In this document: piece after piece, positions 14,832 to 23,742 of the stretch | How the letters are laid out: each line of letters opens with the position of its first letter | Position numbering within the stretch: position 1 is the first letter of the stretch | From: JALORV01 sp035429805 | GTDB taxonomy: Bacteria; Pseudomonadota; Gammaproteobacteria; Burkholderiales; Burkholderiaceae_F | NCBI GenBank assembly: GCA_035429805.1 | Contig: DAOMFL010000047.1 | Coordinates: 1 to 30,086, forward strand | Direction of reading: 5' to 3' | DNA: 30,086 nt | Program-made: the position numbers and the translations under genes | Notes under the pieces: model-generated | The model's database searches: none | What the model was told of the DNA's origin: nothing | The model's input: only the letters and a program-made list of their open reading frames with translations

Positions 14832-15956
14832 ATGCAGGATCGTACGCACGACGTCGCCATCGTCGGTCTTGGTGCGATGGGCAGCGCAGCCGCCTTCGAA
14901 CTGGCGCGCCGCGGTCTCGACGTCATCGGGTTCGACCGCTTCACGCCGCCCCACACGCTCGGGTCCTCGCACGGGGACAGCCGGATCATCCGCGAGGCGT
15001 ACTTCGAGGATCCGGTCTACGTTCCGATGGTGCAGCGGGCGGCCGAGCTGTGGCGCGAACTCGAACGGCTGGCGGGGACTGCGCTGCTGACGCAGACCGG
15101 CGGACTGATGATCGGCGTTCCCGGCAGCGTCCTCGTCGAAGGGTCGCGTCGCAGCGCGCAGCTGCACGGGCTTCAATATTCGATGCTGTCGGCCGGCGAA
15201 ATCCACGAGCGCTTTCCGGCGCTCCATCCGGAGCCCGGCATGGTGGGGGTGTGGGAGCCGCGCGCCGGCATCCTCCGGCCCGAAGCGTGCGTGACGGCGT
15301 TCCTCGAACAGGCGCAGCGCCGGGGTGCGACGCTGCGGTTCGACGAGTCTGTCTCAAACTGGCAATCCGATGGACCGCACGTCGAAGTCTTCACCGCGCA
15401 GGGCCGCCAACGCGCGCGACAGCTGATCATCAGCGCCGGGGCGTGGGTGGCGTCGCTGCTACCGGGACTGGAGTTGCCGTTCCGGATCGAGCGCCAGGTC
15501 CTGCACTGGTTCGAACCGATCGGCGACGCGGACTCGTTCACCCCGCAGCGCTGTCCCATCCATCTCTGGCAGTTCGACGACGACCGCTTCTTCTACGGTT
15601 TTCCGGACCAGGGCGCCGGTGTGAAGCTCGCCTTCCATCATGGCGGCGAAACGACCGCGGCGGACGAGCCGCGCCGCGCAGTCACGCACGCGGAGGTGAC
15701 CGGGATTCGCGCCACCGTGAAGCGCTTCGTTCCCGGGGCCGACGGCCGCCTCCTTCGGTCGGTCGTCTGCCTCTACACCAATACTCCGGACGAGCACTTC
15801 TGGATCGATTGGCATCCGGGACATCCGAACGTGCTGGTCGCCAGTCCGTGCTCGGGACACGGATTCAAGTTCGCCCCGGTGATCGGAGAAATCCTCGCCG
15901 ATCTCGTCGAGCGACGCCCGGCGCGCTTCGATCTCGGGCCGTTCCGCTGGCGTTGA
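14832..15956 (+). CDS. SolA-type monomeric sarcosine / N-methyltryptophan oxidase
   Basis: A 374-residue flavoprotein. ATG 14832 is chosen over an upstream in-frame ATG because the dinucleotide-binding strand then begins at residue 8: VAIVGLGAMGSAAAFELA (GxGxxG at 12-17). Other family marks are LGSSHGDSRIIREAYFEDP, the covalent FAD cysteine context VVCLYTNTPDEHFWIDWHP, and ASPCSGHGFKFAPVIGE at the C-terminus. The family oxidises secondary amines such as sarcosine or N-methyltryptophan with oxygen, giving formaldehyde, the amine and hydrogen peroxide, with FAD attached through the cysteine. Exact substrate cannot be read from sequence. It is on the same strand as the response regulator, 98 bases downstream, but has no clear functional link to sulfur oxidation. 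Confidence 0.85.
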   Translation: MQDRTHDVAIVGLGAMGSAAAFELARRGLDVIGFDRFTPPHTLGSSHGDSRIIREAYFEDPVYVPMVQRAAELWRELERLAGTALLTQTGGLMIGVPGSVLVEGSRRSAQLHGLQYSMLSAGEIHERFPALHPEPGMVGVWEPRAGILRPEACVTAFLEQAQRRGATLRFDESVSNWQSDGPHVEVFTAQGRQRARQLIISAGAWVASLLPGLELPFRIERQVLHWFEPIGDADSFTPQRCPIHLWQFDDDRFFYGFPDQGAGVKLAFHHGGETTAADEPRRAVTHAEVTGIRATVKRFVPGADGRLLRSVVCLYTNTPDEHFWIDWHPGHPNVLVASPCSGHGFKFAPVIGEILADLVERRPARFDLGPFRWR

Positions 15957-15980
15957 GCGACACGCGCCTCGGGACTCGCA

Positions 15981-17348
15981 TCAGGCTCGAGGCTGGATGT
16001 TCTGGTTCACCCGGAACAGATTGCCGGAATCGTACTTGGCCTTGATCGAGGCGAGGCGCTTGTAGTTGTCGCCGTAACTCAGCTCGACCCGGTCGTGTGC
16101 CTCGTCGCCATCCATGAAGTTGACGTAGGCGCCAGCCAGGTTGAAGGGGTGGATCGCCTCCCAATACGCACGGCCCCAAGCCTTGAGCGCTGCAGCGTCT
16201 TTGGGATCGGGGCTGATGGCCGCGATCACCATCGAAAACGACGCGTCGCGTGCGCTCCAGGGCGTCGCATCCCTGGCGACCCGCCGGACTGCGCCGTCGA
16301 TCGGGTAGAGGTGCATCAGGCAGAACGGAGTCGGCGCCTTGAGCGCATTGGCGATGTGAACGTCGATCGCCTCGTCGGGCAGTGCTTTCACGAAGTCGCC
16401 CTTCCAGTACCACTGCAGGCCCTTCGGGAAGAACGGGTCGAACAGACCGTTGATGGCCGTCCACGGCATCTCGCCGGTCCAGTTGAAGAGCGGAGCCGGA
16501 AGCTTCTCGATCAACGAGGCCATGAGCTTCTGGCCGTCTGCGATCGGTCCGTTGTAGGCGCCGATCAAGGCGCAGGCGCGCTTGTTCCAGTGCTCCTTCG
16601 GGAAGGGGTCGGTCGGAGGGACAGTCTTGAGCCCGACGAAGAGCCCGAGTTCCTCTGGTGCCTTCGCGATGAAGTCGCGATACGCCGTCATGACCTTCCT
16701 GGCGTCCTTCGCGTCCCAGAATATCGGACCGGCGAAGACCATCTTGACCGGGTGCGCCTGGAACAAGAAGCTGGTGACCACGCCGAAGTTGCCTCCGCCG
16801 CCGCGCACGGCCCAGAAGAGATCGGCGTGCTTGTCCTTGCTGGCGGTGACAAACGTGCCGTCGGCCAGCACGACATCGACTTCGAGCAGGTTGTCCACCG
16901 TAAGGCCGTACTTGCGTGTGAGGTAGCCGGTTCCGCCGCCCAGCGTCAGGCCCGCCACGCCCGTGCTGCCGACAATGCCGAGCGGGACCGCGAGCCCAAA
17001 TGCGTGCGTTGCGTGGTCGAGATCGGCCGAAGTGACTCCGGGCTCGACGCGCACGGTTCGTGTCGCCGGGTCGACGCGCACGCTGCGCATCTGCGACAGA
17101 TCGACCACCAGTCCGCCGTCACAGCTGCCGAAGCCGGGACCGCTGTGGCCGCCGCCGCGGATCGCAAGGAGCAGCTTGTTCTCCCGCGCGTAGTTGACCG
17201 CCGCCATGACATCGGCGGCATCGATGCAGCGGGCGATCAACTTCGGTCGCTTGTCGATCATGGCGTTGTACAGCGCGCGCACCTCGTCGTAGTCCTTGTC
17301 CGAGGGGCCGATCAGCCTGCCGCGAAATCCAGGGATCCCTTCGCCCAT
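15981..17348 (-). CDS. Berberine-bridge-type FAD-linked oxidase
   Basis: A 455-residue oxidoreductase with an N-terminal PCMH-type FAD-binding domain and C-terminal BBE domain. The segment LAIRGGGHSGPGFGSCDGG contains His68, the usual attachment point for 8-alpha-N1-histidyl FAD. The second covalent position (a Cys in G-x-C-x-x-V-G in bicovalent members) is absent: the segment reads GIVGSTGVAGLTLGGGTGYL, so FAD is probably bound through one bond. The C-terminal YVNFMDGDE ... YGDNYKRLASIKAKYD is the typical BBE tail. There is no signal peptide. Members oxidise sugars, alkaloids or other alcohols; substrate unknown. It faces the SolA-type gene tail to tail with 24 bases between stops. Confidence 0.85.
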   Translation of the reverse strand: MGEGIPGFRGRLIGPSDKDYDEVRALYNAMIDKRPKLIARCIDAADVMAAVNYARENKLLLAIRGGGHSGPGFGSCDGGLVVDLSQMRSVRVDPATRTVRVEPGVTSADLDHATHAFGLAVPLGIVGSTGVAGLTLGGGTGYLTRKYGLTVDNLLEVDVVLADGTFVTASKDKHADLFWAVRGGGGNFGVVTSFLFQAHPVKMVFAGPIFWDAKDARKVMTAYRDFIAKAPEELGLFVGLKTVPPTDPFPKEHWNKRACALIGAYNGPIADGQKLMASLIEKLPAPLFNWTGEMPWTAINGLFDPFFPKGLQWYWKGDFVKALPDEAIDVHIANALKAPTPFCLMHLYPIDGAVRRVARDATPWSARDASFSMVIAAISPDPKDAAALKAWGRAYWEAIHPFNLAGAYVNFMDGDEAHDRVELSYGDNYKRLASIKAKYDSGNLFRVNQNIQPRA

Positions 17349-17981
17349 GACGCTGCCTCCTTGGTTCGTCTATCGAACGCGCGGCGCGACGATGCGCGCA
17401 GAGCAACCTTCGACCCGCGCACGCCGGCGGAGTTCTTGTGATCCGGCTGCGCCGGGTGCAGTCACATGATGATGCGCCGCGTACGGACCAGGAAGCCGAA
17501 TTCCCATCAGGACGTTGCATGTATTGATCACTGAAGAACTGGCCGCGCAGGCTGAGCAACACGGAAACTGACGCAATCACCTTATGTACTCGGGGGCAGG
17601 ACCGGTCGCAGCCTTCTGATCGCAGTAACTCGCCCATCGCAAGTCAGTGCAGCGCTCGTCACTGGGTGATGGGTGATCGAGGCGTGTCAGCGTGGATTTT
17701 CACCAGAACACGGGCGGACACCTCACGCGTGGAAGTCCACGGATGCGCGACTTCACAAATTGCGAAGGAGCAATCGCGTTGAAAATTTCATACCGCAGGA
17801 ATCGACTGCCGAGTCTGTCAGTCCGCAGTCGTCATTGCATGGACTGGAGCAACCGGCCAAGCCCGGGCGCCTGGCCGTAAAGGCTGACTCGCCTCGGAGC
17901 AGACCTTTCAAAGGGTCGCGATAGACTCCTTTGCAGGCAGACCCTTGCGAGGGACCACCTAACAATCAGGAGCAATCACAA
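17349..17981. other. Intergenic region between FAD oxidase and GST
   Basis: This 633-base spacer between two divergently transcribed genes contains only short open frames with weak starts and no recognisable product. It is somewhat less GC-rich than the flanking genes, notably about 17750-17830. Apart from the palindromic motif near the GST gene I see no RNA gene, repeat or element. Confidence 0.6.
17904..17933. promoter_or_regulatory. Palindromic motif upstream of GST, possible operator
   Basis: A CCTTTcAAAGG palindrome (17904-17914) is followed 13 bases later by a further CCTTTG (17928-17933), which is the exact reverse complement of CAAAGG at 17909-17914. The motif ends about 48 bases upstream of the GST ATG, where an operator or leader hairpin could act. 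No bound regulator is known. Confidence 0.3.
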
Positions 17982-18605
17982 ATGCCAAAGCTCAAGCTGA
18001 CCTATTTCGATTTCGACGGCGGACGAGGCGAGCCTGCGCGTCTGGCGCTTCACATCGGTGGCATCGCGTTCGAAGATCACCGTGTCGCCGGCAAGGATTG
18101 GCCTGCCTTCCGCGACAAGACTCCGTTCCTGGCGATGCCCACGCTGGAAGTGGATGGCCTGGTGGTTTCGCAGTCCAACAGCATCAATCGCTACGTCGGC
18201 AAGCTGGCCGGCCTCTATCCCAAAGACGACATACAGGCGTTCCTGTGCGACGAGGTGATGGAGGCGGTGGAGGACCTCAGCACCCGGATCGCCCAGACCA
18301 TCGGCTTGCCCGAGGACGCCAAGAAGAAGGCGCGCGAAGAGCTTGCAGCGGGTCATCTGACGCGCTATCTGGAACAGTTCCAGGCAAGGCTGAAGGCAGC
18401 TGGCGGCGAGTATTTCGCTGACCGGCGCCTCACGGTGGCGGATCTGAAAGTCGCCATGTTGATTCGCTGGCTGCGGTCCGGCGTGCTGGACTACATTCCG
18501 AAAGACCTCGTGGACACCGTCGCACCTCAGCTGGTGAAACACTTCGAGCGCGTGACCGGCCATCCGAAGGTCGTGGAGTACTACCAGCGCCGCAAGGCGT
18601 CCTGA
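17982..18605 (+). CDS. Glutathione S-transferase, sigma-like class
   Basis: A 207-residue protein from ATG 17982, with CAGGAGC nine bases upstream. The N-terminal thioredoxin-like domain begins PKLKLTYFDFDGGRGEPARL, with the catalytic-type Tyr8 as in sigma/alpha/mu-class enzymes, then FLAMPTLEVDGLVVSQSNSINRYV carrying the cis-Pro and the Gln-Ser that binds the gamma-glutamyl part of glutathione. The C-terminal all-helical domain includes RRLTVADLKVAMLIRWLRSG, with the Asp N-capping motif typical of GSTs. It would conjugate or reduce electrophiles using glutathione in the cytoplasm. It stands alone between the FAD oxidase and the end of the dsr cluster. Confidence 0.9.
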   Translation: MPKLKLTYFDFDGGRGEPARLALHIGGIAFEDHRVAGKDWPAFRDKTPFLAMPTLEVDGLVVSQSNSINRYVGKLAGLYPKDDIQAFLCDEVMEAVEDLSTRIAQTIGLPEDAKKKAREELAAGHLTRYLEQFQARLKAAGGEYFADRRLTVADLKVAMLIRWLRSGVLDYIPKDLVDTVAPQLVKHFERVTGHPKVVEYYQRRKAS

Positions 18606-18843
18606 TTGAAAGCGCTGCGTGCGAGAGCCGCGCTTGGGGCGGCAAGCCGGCTTCGCGAATGCGGCGTCGGGATTGGAGACTCCGGCCGCTACGGGAAGAT
18701 CGACCTTGACCTTCGGCGGACACCGTCGGCTGGGGCGCGCTAACAGCGTAAGCACGCCCGCCTGATCTAGCGCCACGCGCCGCCGCCCCGCGAACGCCAG
18801 TGTCGCGCGGGGATCCGCCGGTCGCACTGCCTCACGAATAAGC

Positions 18844-18871
18844 CGATCGAAGGTGAGGTCGCTTTCGATCG
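18844..18871 (-). terminator. Hairpin downstream of yeeE, possible end of the dsr transcript
   Basis: A perfect 8-bp stem, cgatcgaa (18844-18851) and ttcgatcg (18864-18871) with a 12-base loop, lies about 20 bases past the stop of the last minus-strand gene. There is no long T-run after it on the minus strand (GCTTATTC only), so intrinsic termination is likely but not certain. Confidence 0.4.
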
Positions 18872-18893
18872 ACGCGCCGCCCTCGTCCCGCTC

Positions 18894-20009
18894 TCAGGCA
18901 CGCTCCTCGCGCCAGAGCATGTATTTCATCGTCGCCAGCGAGCCGGCGATGATGCCCGCCAGCGCCAGCAATGATCCGAGGGCCAGCGTGGAGACGCCGG
19001 TGACGCCCTGCCCGATCGTGCAGCCCAGCGCCGTGACGCCGCCGAAGCCCATCAGCACCGCACCGACCATGTGGTCGCGCGTGTCAGCGATCGAGTGGAA
19101 ACCTTCCCACCGGAAGTGTCCGCTCGACTTCGCCCACAGCAGCGCGCCGAGGACCACTCCGATCGCCGTGGCGATGCCGAACGTCACGTGCAGCGAGGCG
19201 TCGGTCCAGAACATCAGCAGTTCGAGCGTGTAGGCGATCGGGGCGACGAAGCTCAGCGACTCGGCCGCGCGCGTGTTGGTTCCGACGAACACCATCTCGA
19301 GTTCGGGGCTCTCGACGTAACCGATGTGGCCGCTGAGGTACCAGCCGGCCGTGACTGCGAGACCGATCACCAGACCCGCAATGATCTGGTCGGCGTTACT
19401 GCGGAAGCGCCGGTCCTTGAAGACAAAGGCGAGCAGGCCGCCGCCGATGACGGTGGCGAGAATCGCGAGCCAGGTCTTAGCGGCCACTCCGGTCATCTTG
19501 GCGAACAGCGTCGGCAGGTCCTGGCCGCCGATCCCGTGCGCTGCCAGGTCGATCGAAAAGCGATCGAGGTAGGCCACGCGCCACTGGCCGAACAGCCCCT
19601 TGATCGTCATGTAGGCCGCAATGCCGAGGAACACGAAGACGACGATCGCGCGGATGCTGCCGTGCCCGATGCGCTTCAGATTCTTGTTGGCGCATCCGCC
19701 GGCCAGCGTCATTCCGACGCCGAAGAGCAGGCCGCCGACGATCGATGACAGCCACAGCAGCCGTGGACGCGGGTAGATCGATCGGGCGAGGTCCACGAAT
19801 CCGAGCCCGTGCAGCAGGCTCGCTCCGATCAGCGCGACCGCGATCGCCAGCAGCCACATGCGCATCCGGCCCCAGTGACCCATGTTGTAGATGTCGGAAA
19901 TCGCACCCATCGTGCAGAAGTTGGCACGGCTGGCGAAGTAGCCGTAGATGAACGCGAGCACGAAGCCCCCGAGCACCACGATCGTCGCCGGATTCATTCC
20001 CGTCTCCAT
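18894..20009 (-). CDS. yeeE: YeeE/YedE (TsuA-like) sulfur-compound transporter
   Basis: A 371-residue membrane protein with roughly nine to ten hydrophobic segments. It carries the three signature cysteines of the YeeE/YedE family: Cys32 in SRANFCTMGA, Cys106 in LAGGCANKN and Cys330 in ALGCTIGQGVTG. In structurally studied YeeE (TsuA) these line the thiosulfate passage. GGGGAGA precedes the ATG at 20007-20009. It follows dsrR by 106 bases on the same strand and occupies the place dsrS has in Allochromatium vinosum. No TusA/TsuB-like partner is encoded within the window. Import of thiosulfate or another sulfur compound to feed cytoplasmic DsrEFH/DsrC is the natural inference; the exact substrate is unknown. 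Confidence 0.88.
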   Translation of the reverse strand: METGMNPATIVVLGGFVLAFIYGYFASRANFCTMGAISDIYNMGHWGRMRMWLLAIAVALIGASLLHGLGFVDLARSIYPRPRLLWLSSIVGGLLFGVGMTLAGGCANKNLKRIGHGSIRAIVVFVFLGIAAYMTIKGLFGQWRVAYLDRFSIDLAAHGIGGQDLPTLFAKMTGVAAKTWLAILATVIGGGLLAFVFKDRRFRSNADQIIAGLVIGLAVTAGWYLSGHIGYVESPELEMVFVGTNTRAAESLSFVAPIAYTLELLMFWTDASLHVTFGIATAIGVVLGALLWAKSSGHFRWEGFHSIADTRDHMVGAVLMGFGGVTALGCTIGQGVTGVSTLALGSLLALAGIIAGSLATMKYMLWREERA

Positions 20010-20115
20010 CGCCGGTCTCCCCTGGTCGGTTCTTCGTGACGGTCAGCGCGCGACGGTCTGCCCGTCCTCCGCGCTGCGCACGGCGGAATGAGCGCTTCGG
20101 AGCGGCCGTGCACGC

Positions 20116-20427
20116 TCACGCCGCGCTGTCGGCGGCGGGAATATCCCCGCGCCGGTAGAACACGAACCGGTGGTCGCCCGGTTCCATCTCGACGAAGTCG
20201 ATCACCGTGTCCGCGAGGGCTTCCAGCGACGGCGGCGACACCAGCAGCGTGATGCCGGCATCGGTGACGACCTCCTCGTCCTGTTCGCGGCGCTCGTCGA
20301 GTCCCATGCCGTACTCGACATCGCCCTGCGGGTCGCGGCGCGCCGCCACGCGCAGCGAGAGTCCCGCGCCGCTCTCGCTCAGGACCGCCCGGATGCGTTC
20401 TGCAGCCGTGGACGTGATCTCGATCAT
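20116..20427 (-). CDS. dsrR: DsrR, cysteine-free A-type (IscA-like) protein
   Basis: A 103-residue protein, start ATG 20425-20427 overlapping the dsrN stop by four bases (ATGA). The sequence follows the IscA fold pattern (ITSTAAERIRAVL, GAGLSLRVAARR, then ITLLVSPPSLEALADTVIDF) but contains no cysteine at all, so it cannot hold an Fe-S cluster like IscA. This matches DsrR of Allochromatium vinosum, which also lacks the ligand cysteines and affects formation of Dsr proteins after transcription. Position directly after dsrN is the canonical one. Confidence 0.85.
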   Translation of the reverse strand: MIEITSTAAERIRAVLSESGAGLSLRVAARRDPQGDVEYGMGLDERREQDEEVVTDAGITLLVSPPSLEALADTVIDFVEMEPGDHRFVFYRRGDIPAADSAA

Positions 20428-21827
20428 CCGATGCCCCCTCCCGCGAGCGGCCGCGCCGCGGTTCGCGTGCCCGTCTTCGCCCGCGCGAAATCGATGAAAC
20501 GCGCGGGCCAGTCATTTCCGCCGGTGCTGCGCAGGTGCGCGTACGACGCCAGCGCGTTGTGAATGACGATGCCGTCATGCTCGCCGTCGACGCCGTGGCC
20601 GCGCCGCACACGGTACGCGTAGCGCAGACCGGGGTCGACGTTCACCAGCATCGAATGGTGGAACTCGTGCGCGCGGACGGTCGACGCCACGCGCCGTGGC
20701 CAGGGCATGTCTCCCGTTTCCTCGAGGTGCACGTAGCCGCGGCCCACCGGACGCTCGCACATGACGACGTCGGCCGGAATCACGCCCGCCATTGGATACG
20801 TGACGTTGTTCCAGACGATCGCGCGCGCCAGCAGCATCAGGCCGCCGCATTCGGCATAGGTCGGCAGCCCGCCCTGCACCGCGGCACGGATCGAGGCAAG
20901 CAACGAGCGATTGGCGGCGAGTTCCGCGCCCAGCACCTCGGGGAAGCCGCCGCCGAGGTAGAGCGCGTCGATCTCCGGCAGCTGCGCATCGCTGAGCGCA
21001 TCGAAGTACACGAGCCGCGCTCCGGCGCGCTGCAGGGCGTCGAGGTCGTCGGCGTAGTAGAAACCGAAAGCGCGATCGCGGGCGATTCCGAGCCGCAGCC
21101 CGCCTCCCTGAGCGGGCGCGGTCGTGCGCGCCGGCTGCGTCGCTCCCGGCACGCCGCAGGAGGCCAGCAGCGCGTCGAGGTCGACCGCCGCAGCCACGGT
21201 GTCGGCGAGGTGCCGGATGTGGTCGCCGGCGCGGTCCGACTCGGTCGCCGGCCGCAGTCCCAGGTGTCGCTCCTCGATCACGAGCGAACGGTCCTCACGC
21301 AGCGCTCCGAACACCGGAATATTCGTGTACTGCTCGAGCGCGGCGCGCAGCTTCGACTCGTGGCGGGACCCGCCGACATGGTTGAGGATCACGCCCGCGA
21401 TGCGGATGCCCGGGTCGAAGGCCCGCAGGCCCAGCACCAGCGGCGCGATGGTGCGCGTCATCCCGCGAGCATCGATCACCAGCACGACGGCCGTGTCGAG
21501 CGCCCGTGCAAGCGCGGCATTGCTGTCGCTGCCGTCGAGCGAGATACCGTCGTGGAGCCCCATGTTGCCCTCGACCAGCGCCACTTCGGCGCCGGCGGAG
21601 GCGACGTCGAACGCGGCCCCGATCTCGGTCATCGACGACATATAGGGGTCGAGGTTGTAGCAGCCGCGACCGGTGGCCGCGCCGAGCCACAGCGGGTCGA
21701 TGTAGTCGGGTCCCTTCTTGAACGGCTGCACCTCAAGGCCGCGGGCGCGCAGCGCGGCGGCCAGTCCGATCGCAACGGTCGTCTTGCCCGACGACTTGTG
21801 CGCGGCGGCGATGTACAGCCGATACAT
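20424..21827 (-). CDS. dsrN: DsrN, siroheme amidase (CbiA/CobB-like)
   Basis: A 467-residue glutamine-dependent amidotransferase related to cobyrinate a,c-diamide synthase. Start at ATG 21825-21827 places the P-loop right at the N-terminus: MYRLYIAAAHKSSGKTTVAI. Other CbiA marks are PFKKGPDYIDP, ALVEGNMGLHDG and VAGVILNHVG-like IAGVILNHVG; the C-terminal class I glutaminase-like part has the nucleophile Cys in LPTYAECGGLMLLAR and His in HEFHHSML. In dsr clusters DsrN is thought to amidate siroheme to siro(haem)amide, the cofactor of DsrAB. It lies between dsrP and dsrR as in the canonical order. Confidence 0.92.
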   Translation of the reverse strand: MYRLYIAAAHKSSGKTTVAIGLAAALRARGLEVQPFKKGPDYIDPLWLGAATGRGCYNLDPYMSSMTEIGAAFDVASAGAEVALVEGNMGLHDGISLDGSDSNAALARALDTAVVLVIDARGMTRTIAPLVLGLRAFDPGIRIAGVILNHVGGSRHESKLRAALEQYTNIPVFGALREDRSLVIEERHLGLRPATESDRAGDHIRHLADTVAAAVDLDALLASCGVPGATQPARTTAPAQGGGLRLGIARDRAFGFYYADDLDALQRAGARLVYFDALSDAQLPEIDALYLGGGFPEVLGAELAANRSLLASIRAAVQGGLPTYAECGGLMLLARAIVWNNVTYPMAGVIPADVVMCERPVGRGYVHLEETGDMPWPRRVASTVRAHEFHHSMLVNVDPGLRYAYRVRRGHGVDGEHDGIVIHNALASYAHLRSTGGNDWPARFIDFARAKTGTRTAARPLAGGGIG

Positions 21828-21835
21828 GACCGAGC

Positions 21836-23008
21836 CTAGTCGGTCGCCGTGGCAGCCGCGCCGTCCGGCACGATGTCGAACACCTGGATCCCGACCAAGG
21901 TGATCAGGAAGGCCGCGGCCACACCGCCCAGGCCCAGCAGCACTTCGGGCAGGCTCGGCGCATAGGCAGCGATGGCGCCGTCGCGGAAAGCGCTCGTCAC
22001 CTCGTAGCCCGGGAAGATCTCCAGCGGGAAGGCCTGTCCGCCGATGATGAACACGTACAGCGCCGCGAACGCGCCGACGAGCGTCAGCGCTGCTGCCGTG
22101 CGCAGCGTGCGCGCGGTGGCCGTGCTGCGGGACACCAGCACCATCGGCACGATACTGCCGATCAGCACGTAGCCGACCCAGAACAGCCACGGATAGACGC
22201 CGCCGTCGAGCAGGATGAAGCGCTCGAACGCCGCCTGCTTCGCGAAGTACAGGTTGGTCAGGTGGTAGACGACCATGAAGTACAGCACCAGCGCAATCAG
22301 CAGTCCCAGCAGGTTGCGCATGCGGCGCAGCAGCTCGGCGTCGGCCGGCCCGCCGACGGCTGCGCGCACCAGCACGAACACCGCCATGCCCCAGGCGAGC
22401 GACATCACGATGAAGAGCGGCGGCAGCACCGCCGAGGCATACGCCTGCCGCGCAACCAGGAAGGCGAAGATCATGCCGGTGCCGGTCGTCAGCACAAAGC
22501 GCCAGATCAGCACCGCAACCCCGGCCGCGGGCGCGTAGCGGTTCATGCGCTTCTCAAGCTGCATCCACAGGTAGACCAGCACGGCGGCGAACATGCCCGA
22601 GTACAGCAGCACGTTCCAGGCGAACACCGACGTCGGGTTGTAGTGCGTCGCGGCCACCACCATGCGTTCCGGACGGCCGAGGTCGAGCATCAGCACCATC
22701 AGACCGCCGGCGAGCATCGCGACGCTGAGCACACCCGACAGCCGCGACCACGGCTTGTAGTGTGCCCGGCCGAAGACGCTCGCCATCGAGGCGATGTTGA
22801 GCACGCCCGAAGCCGCCACGATCAGGAAGATCGCGAACACATGCGGCGTGCCCCAGACGACCTCGTTGCTCATGCCCGTGACGATGTGCCCGTGCTCCTC
22901 CATGTACCACGCGGCGCCGAGCCCGACCGCCAGCAGCAGCCCGCCGGCCGCGACCAGCCACCAGAAACGGCGCTCACCGCCGGCAACAGGGATCGTGGGA
23001 GCGTTCAT
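21836..23008 (-). CDS. dsrP: DsrP, NrfD-type membrane subunit of DsrMKJOP
   Basis: A 390-residue integral membrane protein with about ten hydrophobic helices. ATG 23006-23008 overlaps the dsrO stop by one base (TGATG). The N-terminal region EVVWGTPHVFAIFLIVAASG and the helix VLDLGRP-like segment VLMLDLGRPERMVVAATHY are typical of the NrfD/PsrC/HybB family, which binds quinone without haem. DsrP pairs with the ferredoxin-like DsrO and cytochrome DsrJ on the periplasmic side of the DsrMKJOP complex. It would couple periplasmic electrons to the quinone pool during DsrC reoxidation. Its stop lies 8 bases before the dsrN ATG. Confidence 0.92.
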   Translation of the reverse strand: MNAPTIPVAGGERRFWWLVAAGGLLLAVGLGAAWYMEEHGHIVTGMSNEVVWGTPHVFAIFLIVAASGVLNIASMASVFGRAHYKPWSRLSGVLSVAMLAGGLMVLMLDLGRPERMVVAATHYNPTSVFAWNVLLYSGMFAAVLVYLWMQLEKRMNRYAPAAGVAVLIWRFVLTTGTGMIFAFLVARQAYASAVLPPLFIVMSLAWGMAVFVLVRAAVGGPADAELLRRMRNLLGLLIALVLYFMVVYHLTNLYFAKQAAFERFILLDGGVYPWLFWVGYVLIGSIVPMVLVSRSTATARTLRTAAALTLVGAFAALYVFIIGGQAFPLEIFPGYEVTSAFRDGAIAAYAPSLPEVLLGLGGVAAAFLITLVGIQVFDIVPDGAAATATD

Positions 23009-23742
23009 CACAGTCCCGTGTAGCGGACGCCGGTGTCGAGGCGGAGATCGGCGCGCAGCTGCGTCGTGCGCACCTCGGCGATGCGGCGTGAAATCGCCGA
23101 CTGCGGATCGTTGAGGTCGCCAAACAGAATCGCCTGCGTCGGGCAGGCCTCGGCGCAGGCGGTCGTGCCATCGCCGCGGTCGATCCTGTGCACGCACAGG
23201 TTGCAGGACTCCACGCAGCCCTTGCCGCGCGGCACTTCGGGCTTCTGCTGCGTAAGCGGCTCGTGCACGAAGCTGCGCGCCTTGTACGGGCACGCCATCA
23301 TGCAGTAACGGCAGCCGATGCAGGTGTGGCGGTCGACCAGCACGATGCCGTCGGCCCGCTTGAAGCTGGCGCCGGTAGGGCAGACGTCCACGCACGGCGG
23401 ATTGGCGCAGTGCTGGCACATCACCGGCGCCATTGCCTTGCGTCCGGTGCGGCGATCCTTCAGCTCGACAATGCGGATCCACTGCGAGTCAGTGGGGCGC
23501 GTTCCGCCCTCGAGGCCGTTCTCACGGTTGCAGGCCAGCACGCACTCGTTGCAGCCTTCGACGCAGCGACCGGCGTCGATCAGCAGCCCCCAGCGCACCT
23601 TCGAACTGACCGGCTTGCCCGGCTCGGCCGACTGCGCGACCTCGATCAGGCGGATGCCCGGCGCGAGCGTCACGCCGGCCAGTGCAGCCGCCGCGCCGGC
23701 CAGCAGCGCACGGCGCGACACCGGGGCCTCTCGACCGCTCAT
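23008..23742 (-). CDS. dsrO: DsrO, periplasmic iron-sulfur subunit with Tat signal
   Basis: A 244-residue NrfC-like ferredoxin. The N-terminus is a twin-arginine signal (PVSRRALLAGAAAALAGV, Arg10-Arg11), so the folded protein is exported. Cysteine groups for [4Fe-4S] clusters follow: CVEGCNECVLAC (60-71), CQHCANPPCVDVCP (109-121), CIGCRYCMMACP (141-151), and a fourth set CVESCNLC (176-183) with CAEACP (196-200). The ATG at 23740-23742 overlaps the dsrJ stop by four bases. It transfers electrons between the cytochrome DsrJ and DsrP. Confidence 0.92.
   Translation of the reverse strand: MSGREAPVSRRALLAGAAAALAGVTLAPGIRLIEVAQSAEPGKPVSSKVRWGLLIDAGRCVEGCNECVLACNRENGLEGGTRPTDSQWIRIVELKDRRTGRKAMAPVMCQHCANPPCVDVCPTGASFKRADGIVLVDRHTCIGCRYCMMACPYKARSFVHEPLTQQKPEVPRGKGCVESCNLCVHRIDRGDGTTACAEACPTQAILFGDLNDPQSAISRRIAEVRTTQLRADLRLDTGVRYTGL

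Noticed and set aside
17692..17880. Short plus-strand frame in the intergenic region before the GST gene
   Set aside because: No ribosome-binding site, no recognisable motif and unbiased composition; better explained as chance.
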